64,000 nucleotides of DNA from Cheiracanthium punctorium (Eukaryota > Arthropoda > Arachnida > Araneae > Cheiracanthiidae), in assembly GCA_038373885.1 (NCBI GenBank), contig JAWZYV010016970.1, forward strand, positions 1-64,000, read 5' to 3'. The notes under the pieces were generated by a model. It searched no databases. It was not told where the DNA came from and worked only from the letters and a program-made list of their open reading frames with translations. Numbering within the stretch: position 1 is the stretch's first letter; each line of letters opens with the position of its first letter. The position numbers and the translations under genes were made by a program. Positions 44,737 through 55,335 of the stretch are shown here, piece by piece.

Positions 44737-46043
44737 ATGTAAGGTTTAATTCACAAGGACTCGGTAGCCTGCGCTAAATCCGAGTTGGACTTATTTGTGA
44801 TGCCCCCTACTCAAACGGCTATCGAAAAAGAACAGTTTGTTGAATATCACCCTATTGCCAACATACAAAATGGAAGACCTGTAGAATTTAACATATCTGG
44901 AAGCGGAGAAGAATATTTAGACCTCTCTTCGTCTCACATCTACGTGAAAGTAAAAATTGTAAAGTCGGATGGTACCGACCTGGACGAAAAGGATGCCGTG
45001 GCCCCTGTTAATTTATTTTTACATGCCCTCTTTTCGCAAGTAGACGTTAGTTTGAATGAGCGAGTGATTTCGACATCGAGCAATACTTACCCGTACAGAG
45101 CCTACATCGAAACTTTAATGAATTATGGGGAAGATGCCAAGAAAAGCTTACTTTCCTGTTCCTGTTTTTACAAGGATACAAATCTGGCAACAGCCGATCC
45201 CACGGCTACGACCGATGCAAACGAAGGACTCAAGAAACGCTATCACCTAACTTCTAAGAGTAAAACTTTAGATATGATTGGCCAATTGCACTGCGATATT
45301 TTCCAGCAAAATAGACTTTTACTGAACATGGTGGATGTAAAGATAAAAATGACGCGCAGCAAGCCCAATTTTTGTTTGATGTCTGCTACAGCTAATGAAT
45401 ATAACGTGATATTAGAGCAGGCATCATTGTTTATTAGAAAAGTGAAAGTGAGTCCGGTGTTTAACTCGGACATGCAAAAGCTCTGGAGAAAACTTCAGCT
45501 AAATATCCCATTGATCGAGTTATGTGCAAGTTGTATTCTGTCTCTGCAGGCAGTTGGTCCTTTTTACAAGACAATGTGTTTCTGGGAGTCATGCCCAAAC
45601 GTGTGATTGTGGGATGTCTGGATAATGCTGCAGTGAGCGGACAATATAACCTAAATCCGTTTTTGTTTGATGACTGTGACGTTACCTATTTAAGCATATT
45701 TGTAGACGGGAACCCCTTGCCCAGCAAAGCACTAGAGTTAAATTTTGAAAACAACAGTTACATACGTGCTTATCATCGTCTATTTTCGAGTTTTAATCAA
45801 GATAAGGGTATATTTTTAACCCGAGAAGAATTTGCACAAGGCCACACCCTCTATGCTTTCGACTTGACCGCGGATCTCTGTGATGGGCCTCATTTAAGTT
45901 TACAACACCAAGGTAATCTACGATTAGAAATTAAATTTGCCAAAGCCTTGAACAAGACCATCTCCGTATTTATTTATGCCGAATTTGAAAACGTGATTGA
46001 AATTTCAAAATCGCGTCACGTCTTATGTGACTACCCCAATTGA
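44737..46043 (+). pseudogene. Major capsid protein (double jelly-roll), broken
   Basis: The conserved start region (KSELDLFVMPPTQTAIEKEQ) is open from 44743, but the candidate ATG at 44737 is followed at once by TAA (44740-44742), so initiation is impaired. Landmarks INLFLHALFSQVDVSLNER and SSNTYPYRAYIETLMNYG (APVNLFLHALF in this copy) are those of the Polinton major capsid protein, a double jelly-roll related to viral capsid proteins. Near 45480-45490 a frameshift moves the reading to the frame containing GVMPKRVIVGCLDN, which runs to TGA 46041-46043. Virion assembly from this copy is not possible. Confidence 0.88.
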
Positions 46044-46051
46044 GAAGAAGA

Positions 46052-46528
46052 ATGAATACATTTCAGCTGCGACAATCACTTTCTACGGATCCCTTTACAA
46101 AAAAGCACTTTTTGGATGTGTATGCGAGTGACGAGTTACCCGAAAAAATTTCAAAGTACCCTGCCTCTCTCGTGGTGAATGTTGATCGATCTACTCAACA
46201 AGGAAGTCACTGGCTTGCTTTTTATTTACATTCGCCTATCCAGATTGAGTTCTTTGATTCTTAAGGAAATGCACCGGAAACCTTTAAAGGACATATTCTA
46301 GACTTTGCATCGAGATATCCCAATATAAACTTTAACCGACTCAAGTTACAAAGTGATGTTACAGCTGTTTGTGGGCAATACTGTACATATTATCTTTATT
46401 GTAAATCCAAAGGTCATACATTAAATCAAATTGTGTCTACTTTTGTACCAAAAAGTATATGTAATGATAAACTAGTGTATAATTTTGTCGCCAAACGATT
46501 TCATGTTTATGTGAACTTTTATCAATAA
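46052..46528 (+). pseudogene. Adenain-like cysteine protease with in-frame stop
   Basis: ATG 46052 follows the capsid stop by eight bases. The frame has the catalytic His in GSHWLAFYL (about 46205-46230) and the Asp in FFDS, then TAA at 46262-46264. The same frame continues without shift, with the catalytic Cys in VTAVCGQYC (about 46365-46385), to TAA 46526-46528. Order and spacing of His, acidic residue and Cys match adenovirus-type (Ulp1-like) maturation proteases of Polintons. One nonsense codon therefore splits the triad. An AATAAA overlaps the end (46524-46529). Confidence 0.9.
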
Positions 46529-46553
46529 AAAAACTATTTAAACAGTACTCACC

Positions 46554-47204
46554 ATGTGTCTGTCTTCATTCACAATGGATTTCCCAGCCTTGCAAACACC
46601 GTTCAATTTGGTTATCAGCGGTGCCACGCAACGTGGTAAAAGTTTTTGGACGAAACAATTACTCAGTTTCAAACGGGAAATGTTTTCACAAGTACCGGAT
46701 AAAATAGTATGGTTCTATGGAATATATCAAAGCTTGTTCGATGAGATAGAGGGTGTAACTTTTGTAGAAGGGCTTCCATCTGATTATCGAGAATACATAG
46801 GAAATAATACATTATTTATAATAGATGATCTAATGCATGAATGCGGAAACAGTAAAAACATATGTCAACTTTTTACGAGAGGTTCGCATCATTTAAATAT
46901 AAGTGTTATTTTTATAACACAAAACTTTTTTCACCAAGGTTCTCAAATGAGGGAGATAACCTTGAACACACATTACCTTGTACTTTTTAAGAATCGTAGA
47001 GATATGTCTCAGATAACACATTTGGGAAGGCAATTGTTCCCTAGACATTTAAAATTTTTTCAAGAAGTCTACGAAGACGCGACTAAAAAACCCTATTCAT
47101 ACTTGTTTATTGATTTATGCCCTCAAACCGATGAAAAAATGCGTTTGCGCACCAACATATTACCCAATCAGATACAATATGTGTATCAGTTGAAAAATGT
47201 ATAA
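46554..47204 (+). CDS. DNA-packaging ATPase (FtsK/HerA type)
   Basis: The open frame of 216 codons contains a Walker A motif, SGATQRGKSFW (about 46617-46650), and Walker B, LFIIDDL (about 46813-46833), followed by the sensor-like SVIFITQNFF. This is the A32/FtsK-HerA-type genome-packaging ATPase of Polintons. A second ATG at 46575 directly precedes the conserved FPALQTPF start and may be the true initiator. The stop TAA at 47202-47204 abuts the truncated DNA polymerase running the other way. No breaks are visible. Confidence 0.9.
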   Translation: MCLSSFTMDFPALQTPFNLVISGATQRGKSFWTKQLLSFKREMFSQVPDKIVWFYGIYQSLFDEIEGVTFVEGLPSDYREYIGNNTLFIIDDLMHECGNSKNICQLFTRGSHHLNISVIFITQNFFHQGSQMREITLNTHYLVLFKNRRDMSQITHLGRQLFPRHLKFFQEVYEDATKKPYSYLFIDLCPQTDEKMRLRTNILPNQIQYVYQLKNV

Positions 47205-50200
47205 ATAGAAACATTCTGAAATTTTTATTTAGTTTGCAAGATGACACCATGCAATTAATTCTCTTCCTTACATTTTCCATGGTCTTGCCGTACACAGCAT
47301 TGTTCATAAGCTTGAAGAAGTCTTTCTCGAAGCTTGATTGTGCATTTTTTCGTTTTTCGGTGTTAAACTCAATATAATCTTTTGACCATGGAGATTGGTC
47401 AAATTGCAACACTTTGTGAATTTTAACTAGTTTTAAACCAAGCTGTAAGTATAACTGCAAGTTTCTGTAATGGGTGATATAATTTTGTTTATTTTTCAAA
47501 TTGGGGACTAACTTGGTGCAATCACTATATTTGGCATCATTCAACATGAAAATGGATAACATTGAAAGATCCTTAAGGGAGACATTCATTTTATCGGCTG
47601 CTAGGGGGTAGTCGTTATGGAGTTGGTGTAGTTCTTGAGGGTAGTCCAAGTCCACTTCAAAAATGTATCCTTGCGGCCCGTCTGCAGGTATCGATAAAAT
47701 GGTGTTTATATCAATGTCTTCAGGTGATACCCACTTAAAATTACCGTGTGGTAAGCTCTGCACCATACTTTTTCCGTATAAATTGTTACAGTCGAAGTAC
47801 ATGATGTAAGAACTCGGCTTTGAAGGATCATAACCCTCTAAATATCTGTTATTGGCCTGTGCCCAGCGTTTGGTGATCATAGAAATGCCACCTCGAATGC
47901 CCCTCTCTATAAACAGATGCATATCTATGTCCGTGAATAACTCTAGGGGTCGTTCCAACATTTTTAAAGAGCCTTGCCATGCGAGTCCAGGAGCTGTAAA
48001 TAAATGGGCAGCATCCAAATCATAGTATTGTTTGCACAGCTTCTTAACTTTTGAAACACATCCGCTAACTGAAGGACATCACTTTTGACGTATAAGTCAT
48101 GATATTCCCCCAGATTTTGAATGTTAAAAGTTCGCCAAACAGTCTGTGCATGTGCATACTCTTCATCAGAAATAGTCTCCTGTGTCAAACTACTAAAAAA
48201 TGCTTCTTGGGAGGTAGGCAGGTCTCATCAAATTTCTTGAAACAGGAAATATATTCATAGGGGTAGACGCCCTTTTTTAACAATAAATCTAAACTTGGAT
48301 GCTGAATATTTTCCTTTAAAATGTTAAACTGGTCCTTTGGCAAATTCTTAACGAGTTTTTCTAAAGAAGCACTTAGAAACTGAAAACTATCTATGAACTG
48401 CAGTGTAATTTTACTCTTATTATGTTGCTTGGAAAGGGAGAAAGAAATATATTTCTCCATGTTTGTAGGGATGACCTCGATTTTATGGTCTTTAATTTTA
48501 CCCAATCCTTGCATTAACAGATGCCCATCATATTGCTTCAAATTGTGAAATACAATGGGAATTTTCTTCTGCAAACGATACTTCAAATTACATTTGTTGT
48601 GTAAAGCCCCCTCTGTAGCGACCGGTAAGGTGGTCGTGATCCCTAACGCGATCCTTCCCTAAAAACTTCTTGCATAGGAAGCATCGTGTTGCTTGATTGA
48701 AATCAAATTCATTTTGAGGGGTCATACAAATGGGCACTATCTTCGTTAAAATTTCTGCCAGTTCCTCTTTTTCTTGAACCAATTTTGTTAAAAAGTGGTC
48801 CACAGCATTTTCCCCTCTATAATACTGTATGGGTTTGAAAGATTTCCCATCTGGGCCAACGATAATATAAGCATATCCACAAGGAACGTGACAAGATGTT
48901 TTCTCTGTATACGCGGTCTTTGGATTAGGCTGTGCTGTATCAAAGGGTGCGATTAATGACTCAAAATCTGCATAAACGATATAGGGTAGTTCGAGTTGAT
49001 ACTGCTGTTTTTTAAAATATAATGATTTGTCTTCTTCTGTGGGCATGTATATTTTCTGAGGCGCGTGCATGTTACATAATGGTGTATGTTCCTTTAAATT
49101 TCTCTTTTCCATAAATCGATGCATACATCGATAACAATAATACATGCGACCATCATGTTTTGTGAGATCGCCCAATAATCTTGAAAAACTTCTAATTAGA
49201 CAATAATGCTGGGTCTCTTCATTGGCAATGAGCAATAAATTGATAGTCTTCATCTTCTCGGTTTGAAATAAACAATGGAAACACTTCATTCTCATATCCA
49301 AACACATTAATTCTTAAGTTGTTCAGATTTTCTATTATAGGTATTTTAGATATGGGTACCGGATACTGAATATCCCCCATCTTGATTTCCTCTTCGAAGG
49401 CTTCATAATGATACATTCGTTCAGGATAATCCTTCCAGTGAATATTCATCATATGAGCAAGTAAACACCATACCAAACACTTGTTATCTTCATTTTTGAT
49501 ATTAATATTACTGCCTTCTTAGCTGCAAGTTTAGGGGGGAGGGGGATGTAACTGCTAGCCGCTAAAGGATGGTAGACTGCACAACAAAGTTCTAATTTTA
49601 AAATTTTGTGCAACACCCAACCTGAACCTCTCTGTGTGAACTCTTCAAAAGACTTCTCGATTTTTTCCTGAGCCTCTTCGATATGCTTTTCGATTGTAAA
49701 GGGTGCAAGCTCAATTAGGCATTTGGACCGGAAATGACAAGTGATTATATCTTCCTCAACCTCTTGGCTTATGTGCGACATCTGCACTTTTAATACCGCG
49801 TACCGCTTGATTGGATTATCTTCTAGTTCCTCTTGCAAATACTGATTTACTTTAGGTGAAGCTTCCTCGCAAAACAGTTTTAAATCTGCTTCATTCTCTT
49901 CGCTAGGCTCTATCTCGTAGGATGAAAAAACATCCAAAATTTTTTGTTTCTTCGCCCGCTTTGAATTGAAAGTGGATGGGCCTGCCTTTCTTTTCTTATG
50001 TGATACACGGACATGCTCCTGGAGTTCAGTTTTTAGCGAAAATTGGAGGGGGCACTCGCTACACCTAAATCCTCTAGAGTGTGTTTGTAAATGCCGATTT
50101 AAATCATATTTTCTGGCAAAGCTTTTCTGGCAAACTTCATAAGTAAAGGGTTTAATCCCAGCATGGATCTTCATATGTTGAGTTAAATTTTTCTTTAGAG

Positions 50201-50228
50201 TGAAGGATTTTCCACACTGGTCGCAGAT
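47205..50228 (-). pseudogene. Protein-primed DNA polymerase B with N-terminal zinc fingers, broken and truncated
   Basis: Minus strand from about 50228. Three C2H2 fingers come first: CDQCGKSF...H...H, then a second whose first Cys is Tyr (YEVCQKSF), then FRCSECPLQF. The polymerase region follows: GSGWVLHKILKLEL, a DHDHLTGRYRGG zinc-type motif, Exo I YADFESL (about 48965), Exo II FHNLKQYDGH (about 48535), Exo III YVKSDVLQLAD (about 48080), palm motif A YFDCNNLYGKSM (about 47785) and motif B KLMNNAVYGK (about 47290). Motif C and everything after it are absent. Frameshifts occur near 49480, 49250, 48590, 48190 and 48030. A TTTTATAG acceptor-like site lies just upstream, so a further 5' exon is possible. 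Confidence 0.9.
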
Positions 50229-50489
50229 CTATAAAAGATCCAAAAAATGCGACTTTAGAATACTTACTTAAACCCACATACAATAAACCTACTATAAAAA
50301 TACCCTAACCTATGTATGGATTGTACTCTAGTAAATAAATACAAGTAACCTATTTCGTACCTTAGACTTAACACTCGTAATATAAACTTACCATACTTTT
50401 TAACATAAAATACACAGTAAAAAAACAATCATAACTCTAGAAAAATCATACCGTAGAGTATATTCAATAAAAACCCAATCCTATCAACA

Positions 50490-50850
50490 CCAAAAATTTT
50501 TTAAAACCATGATATGCATTTTTAAAAGTAATCAACTTAGAAAAAATATATCAATCCATTTTTAAATAAATAAACACAGCGTATCAACGCTAAATTTTTT
50601 AAAACCATAAACACATTTTTTAAAAGTAACCAACTTAGAAAAAATATATCAATCCATTTTTAAATAAATAAAGCGTATCAACGCTAAATTTTTTAAAACC
50701 ATAAACACATTTTTTAAAAGTAACCAACTTAGAAAAAATATATCAACCCATTTTTAAATAAATAAACACAGCGTATCAACGCTAAATTTTTTAAAACCAT
50801 GATATGCATTTTTAAAATAAATAAACACAGCATATCAACGCTAATTTTTT
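50490..50850. repeat. ~99-bp AT-rich tandem repeat in the Polinton
   Basis: About three and a half units carrying TTTTTAAATAAATAAACACA, GCGTATCAACGCTAA, TTTTTTAAAACCATAAACAC and AAAAGTAACCAACTTAG. A T-run follows at 50849-50867. Confidence 0.85.
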
Positions 50851-52059
50851 TTTTTTTTTTTTGGTTACTGTTAATGTATGTTTTTCTGTATTTTGGTGTT
50901 TTGCAAAATTTTAAGTGGGTAATCCAGTGTAATTAATAGCAATAGGCATTATCGGTAGAAGTACTTTAAGCAGTTTGTATACGAAAACTAGGGTTTGAGG
51001 GCTTTCTCCTAATAGAAAATAAGGCATGGTATCTGTATTTCAGTAAATTCTAACTAAGATTAAATTTTCGCTTGCTAACTAATTTTATCCTACATAAAAT
51101 AGCATTGTGAATCTGATAAATTGTTACAAGAAAAAAAATTACTTTTAAAGCGTTTAATATCTTCAAATGTGTTATTTTATTAGTATTTAGTTTCTTAATG
51201 TTATGTCTATTTTCAGCATATGAGGATAAAAATTAATCAAGATGATACCCTGAAATAGGTAGCTGAGAGGGGAGTAGAGCTAATGTATTTTAAATCATTA
51301 CTCTATTTTCCTGATCTGCTAGCTTGCTTTGCATCCGTCAAGAAATTTACCGGGTTTTTTTTACCGTAAGAAGTACTTTACAGTAAAGAAGATTTAGCAA
51401 GACGTGGCTTCAAGTAAGTAAAAACCTTGTATTTTTTTAGTTCAAGTAATGATAACTCTTTGCGATTTAAACTGACATTTTATCTAAGTATTGAAAGATA
51501 TTTATGTACATGCGGTATAAAACTGTGCATGCAATTGTGCTAAAACGGATCTTCAATTTTTATTTCCAATAGTTCAACTTTCTAACAATAGTACTATCTA
51601 GTCTAAAAGTTTGTGCTAGTTATGCTCACCTTTCTATAAAATATGCTAAGTGCATCAATAAAAGACCTCTAAAAAGGTTGATTCATGTATAAAATTATGC
51701 TTTCATAGTCAAACTGAAATTAGTGTTGCACATAAACAATCTAACTCGTATCGTATTGAAATTCTATAAATCAAGTTACCTACTTGGGATATACAGTAAA
51801 AAAATATTTTGTAGGATTACTAAAAATGCAATTTTTTCTTTTCTCTAATTGATCTATAGAAAATATAAGCTAGTATAATCGCTGTCTAAAATCTATCAAA
51901 AATGTGTTGGTAAGAAAAAATGTTTCGATAAATCCGTATTTGTAAAAATCTTTCTATGGTGTAATTTTCTCACTTCCCTAACAGTAGATTAAATGTATTG
52001 ATATTCTACTTTAATGTTAAACGGCTACTTAACAAAAATACGGTATACAAAAAATTAAA

Positions 52060-52410
52060 ACTCTTGATTAAATTTTTTTTTCTTCATAAATTAAAAACAC
52101 TTGATTAAAATTTTTACTTGATAAATTAAAAACATTTGATTAAACAAATATTTGTAGTAAAATTATATAACTTAAAATTAAAACTTGGTTAAAAAATAAA
52201 AATTAATTAACTCTTGATTAAAAAAAAATATTTGTTGTAAAATTATTTAACTTAAAATTAAAACTCATGGTTAAAAAAAAAAATAAAAATTAATTAACTC
52301 TTGATTTAAAAAAATATTTGTTGTAAAATAAATTATTAACTTAAAATTAAAACTCTCGGTTAAAAAAATATTTGTTGTAAAATTACTTATTTAACTTAAA
52401 ATTAAAGTTC
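52060..52410. repeat. AT-rich tandem repeat near right TIR
   Basis: About four irregular units of 70-85 bp with TTGTTGTAAAATTA, TTTAACTTAAAATTAAAACT and TTAATTAACTCTTGATT. Confidence 0.75.
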
Positions 52411-52699
52411 GTAGGCCTCCTGGGGATGTTGTTCATTTCTTTGCTCCACATAGTTAATTATTATTTAAAGAAACAAAAACAACAACGCATCCTCTGTGCT
52501 ACGCCCTGTCTCCATTCATGCGAGGCTAGCGTGATGGGGAAAGGCACAGTAAAAATTTTTATTTGAAATGAGGCGGTAGACATTCTACCGGGTGGCTGGT
52601 GGGTCCTCATTTTATAAAAATATTTTTTATTTCAGGTTTAATTCATAAAGTATAGCTTATTTTAAAATATAACAAAGTCCCTTATTTTCATTAGAGAAT

Positions 52700-52931
52700 A
52701 CATCACAATCTCAAAAATTTTTACAAGTACCCTTATTTGAAAAATATGTCACAATCTGAAAAAAATTACAAGTCCCCTTATTTGAAAAAAAGGAAAAAAA
52801 AATTCTTATCAATCCTTCCAACTTCCGCTCCCCACATCCGTTCCGACCACGCCCCCCCTCTCCCCCGCTCAGCCTAGGGAAAGCACTTGTATGGCTGCGC
52901 ACGATTAACATGGCTGCGCATGGGGTGAACT
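52700..52931 (-). repeat. Polinton right terminal inverted repeat
   Basis: Reverse complement of 41948-42180, ending GGTGAACT at 52931. It has three CCCTTATTT(G/T) motifs spaced about 45-50 bp (near 52680, 52730 and 52776), versus two in the left arm. Confidence 0.88.
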
Positions 52932-52937
52932 GTCGTT
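52932..52937. repeat. 6-bp Polinton target site duplication, right copy
   Basis: GTCGTT, matching 41917-41922. Confidence 0.75.
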
Positions 52938-54084
52938 TCTTTACTACTACCAGATTTTCCAGGGTCTTTAATTTATTCTCTAATCTCTCCATTTCTCCAT
53001 CCGTAGGCTCCTGGAATGACACAGCTCTAACATTATGCCGCTCTTTTCTTACGGCCAGCTGAGCTGCCTCTAGCTTCATGGCGAATACGAGGGCAGACCT
53101 GAGATCTTTATAATCCGCCAAGATCAATGCTTTCTGAATTTCAGAGTCCAAGAGGCCTTCAATAAAATGTTGCACTGCAACTTCTTCTCGAACATAATCA
53201 GGTTAACTGCCATAGGCTAGATGACACAGCCTATCTATGTTGGAAGCCAGCTCTTGGAGGGTCTCGCCAGGTCTCTGCATCCTTGACTTAAGTTGGATTC
53301 TACTATATTCTTTCTGGCACTTCTCTCCGAATTTCAACTCCAAGGCACTTGCGAGGGCGCCAAAATCTCCTATCTTCGTCTCTCCGATAGTTTGCAATAC
53401 ATTAATTGCATCTCCGCTAAGGGAAGCGGCCAGTTGATTAGCTTTCTCGGACTCGCTCCAACCATTGGCTCTGGCGACGATCGAAAATTGGGTCTTGTAA
53501 GCTTCCCAGGGAGTCTTTTCGTCATAAGGCGTTAGTTTCACTGCTGGGTGGCGTGACGACAACCTGATGTTTTCTGGTACCTTTCCCAGCTTTACCAAGC
53601 TGTCCAGTTTTTCTTCCATTTTAGCTTCACATTCTTCCCATATTTTCGAAACTATATTTTCTTTCCAATCCAGTTTGTCCTCGATTTTATTATTAAATTC
53701 TTCACGTAATTCTTTCATGTTTTTCTCTTGATTTTCTTCTAGGAGCGACACTCTTTTCTCCACTTCCTCTAAGCCGGTTTTCATCTCTTCGTGAGCGGTT
53801 TTTAATTCATCTAATCCGGTTTCTATTTTTCTTTGTCCATCTTCCACTTTCTTCTCTAGTCCGACCAATCCGACCTCAATTTTCTTCTCTAAATCAGCTT
53901 GTCCGGTTTTCATCTCATCTTGCGCGGCTTTCATCTCTTCTAATCCGGTTTTCACCTCATCGTGTGCAGCTTTCATTTCGTTTTGTCCCGCTTCAATTTT
54001 CTTTTCTAAATCCGCCTTCATCAGTTCTTGTCCGGCTTTCATTTCCTGCATCATATTCATGAGCTTTTGAAGTTGTTCTTCCAT
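52938..54084 (-). pseudogene. gag: Gypsy 1 gag, N-terminal part
   Basis: Minus-strand start at 54084 with MEEQLQKLMNMMQEMKAGQE. About 130 residues of degenerate heptad repeats (MKAGQ, MKADLEKK, MKTGLEE) form a coiled coil, followed by a capsid-like region (YDEKTPWEAYKTQFSIVA, ELKFGEKCQKEYSRIQLKSR, GETLQELASNIDRL). A TAA at 53203-53205 interrupts; the same frame continues with YVREEVAVQHFIEGL and stops being Gag at the Polinton junction (52937). The nucleocapsid knuckle lies beyond the Polinton. This coiled-coil Gag style is, in my recollection, common in spider Gypsy elements. Confidence 0.9.
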
Positions 54085-54135
54085 TTTTTTTGTCTAGTCA
54101 AAACCATAAACTGGAAAATTAAAGTTCTTCTTTAG

Positions 54136-54154
54136 AACCCCGATTCTGACACCA
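54136..54154 (-). promoter_or_regulatory. Primer-binding site of Gypsy 1
   Basis: Two bases after the 5' LTR the minus strand reads TGGTGTCAGAATCGGGGTT; the TGG start complements a tRNA CCA end. I do not name the tRNA. Confidence 0.7.
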
Positions 54155-54156
54155 AA

Positions 54157-55052
54157 TGTTGCGGAATTACTCTGCTACTCCTGGGGTTCGTCGTTCTAAA
54201 GTCCAGTTGGTGTAAAAAGTTCAAGTAAAAAAGTCACTTGTCAGGATGGAACACAAACTTTATTGCTTCTAGAACTTCGAAGAACAATCAGCTGTACACA
54301 ATTCACAAGCACAATCTAGCAGTAATATGCTTTTAACAGTTCGCTTAGATCAGAAGCTCTCACAAATGCTGTACTTCTCACACAAAATAGAACACTTTCA
54401 CTGGCAAGAATTCAGCGAAAATATACGAGAAATAACACTAACAGTCTCTCAAGACTCAGCGATGAAGAATTTACACACAGCACTTAAATTCAAAGCTTCA
54501 CAAACAGCGCGAAACACAGCTTCCTTCACAAAGCAAGCGTATTCACTCTCTCAAAGCTTGATCAACACTGAACTGTCGGGGCGACGCGCGCTTCTATAAA
54601 TAGCCGACGCAGAAGGAACAAGAAGTTTCCAGAAAAGTCTATTTCTCGAGGGTTCTACATAAAGCGTGAATTTTGATTACGTCATAGAAGAGAAATGTTA
54701 GGTTATTATGCGTTTTTAATGCAGGAAAAACAACTTCCAGGCCCCATTGGGGAAAACGCGCCAAATGACCAAAAAAGTCACCAAGCTTGGCGACTTTTGG
54801 CGAAATATCGCCAAATTTGGCGCCAAAAATAAGTCCTCAAAAGTGAAGAGATCTAAGCTCTAGGACTAATATTTCTCGAGTTTTCTAGAACCTCCATTGA
54901 AAAACAATGGCAAACCGAAACCTCATATCTCCGGTTCTAATTGGCCGATTTTGATGCAACAAAAAGCAAAATTTATCTATTTGAAGCGTAGAATACGAAT
55001 TTTAAACCATTTTAAGCCACAGAGCAGCGGGTTGCCCCGAAAATTCGTAACA
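54157..55052 (-). mobile_element. Gypsy 1 5' LTR
   Basis: 896 bp, TG...CA, nearly identical to 38267-39159. It drives minus-strand transcription of the element. Confidence 0.95.
54594..54603 (-). promoter_or_regulatory. TATA-like box in the 5' LTR
   Basis: The minus strand reads CTATTTATAG, a TATA-type sequence about 220 nt before the LTR AATAAA signal, fitting the U3/R layout. It is nearly palindromic, so strand is inferred from element orientation. Confidence 0.45.
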
Positions 55053-55212
55053 TTACTACCTTGTTTCCGAACATTATTGGAGTATTATTCATGCATTTTT
55101 TATTTTATTTTATTTTTTTGCATTTTTCCATTATCAGACTTGATGAAATTTGTCATGTCTGTTACCGGACATTTTCTTTGAAATTTGTACACTTATGTTT
55201 AGCACAAAATAA

Positions 55213-55335
55213 TGCAAAGTGATATATTACATAAGTATAGAGTCTTTTTGTCCGTATAATATAGCCTTTTCCATTTAAAAAATATTCATTTTCTGTGAGT
55301 TTTTGTTTGTCATGTCTGTTACTTATTATAGTAAT
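55213..55335. repeat. Inverted flank of Gypsy 1, right copy
   Basis: Reverse complement of 38078-38203. It extends slightly further (to 55344) with GTAATAGACATGAC, which pairs with the nearby GTCATGTCTGTTAC to form a terminal hairpin. Confidence 0.85.

Larger units (their letters stand above)
50229..52690. other. Non-coding right arm of the Polinton
   Basis: About 2.5 kb without a recognisable gene, occupied by AT-rich tandem arrays (50490-50850, 52060-52410) and unique AT-rich sequence. A minus-strand GTAAGTATT about 40 nt upstream of the TATAG acceptor at 50229 resembles a splice donor, giving a possible very short intron. At 52580-52600 a CGGTAGACATTCTACCG palindrome is present. Confidence 0.5.
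41923..52931 (+). mobile_element. Polinton/Maverick (adintovirus-like) element, decayed
   Basis: An 11-kb element bounded by inverted terminal repeats and a 6-bp duplication, inserted in Gypsy gag. Plus-strand genes: integrase, penton-like, core, major capsid, protease, ATPase. Minus-strand gene: DNA polymerase B. This is the standard Polinton set, combining a retrovirus-like integrase, a protein-primed polymerase and a virion module. Breaks affect integrase, capsid, protease and polymerase, so it is not autonomous. The left end has 25 bases (41923-41947) absent from the right end. Non-coding repeats fill 50230-52690. Confidence 0.93.
38267..55052 (-). mobile_element. Ty3/Gypsy retrotransposon 1 carrying a Polinton
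   Basis: Two directly repeated LTRs (38267-39159 and 54157-55052) with TG...CA ends bound a minus-strand element. It has, in transcription order, primer-binding site, gag, protease, RT-RNase H, polypurine tract. No integrase lies between RNase H and the 3' LTR. An 11-kb Polinton interrupts gag. Removing it leaves about 5.8 kb. The flanking 4-mers (ATAC left, TTAC right) are not identical, so a clean target duplication is absent. Confidence 0.93.

Noticed and set aside
38262..55057. Clean 4-5-bp target duplication for Gypsy 1
   Set aside because: The flanks are CATAC and TTACT; only three of four aligned bases agree, so I do not claim a duplication.
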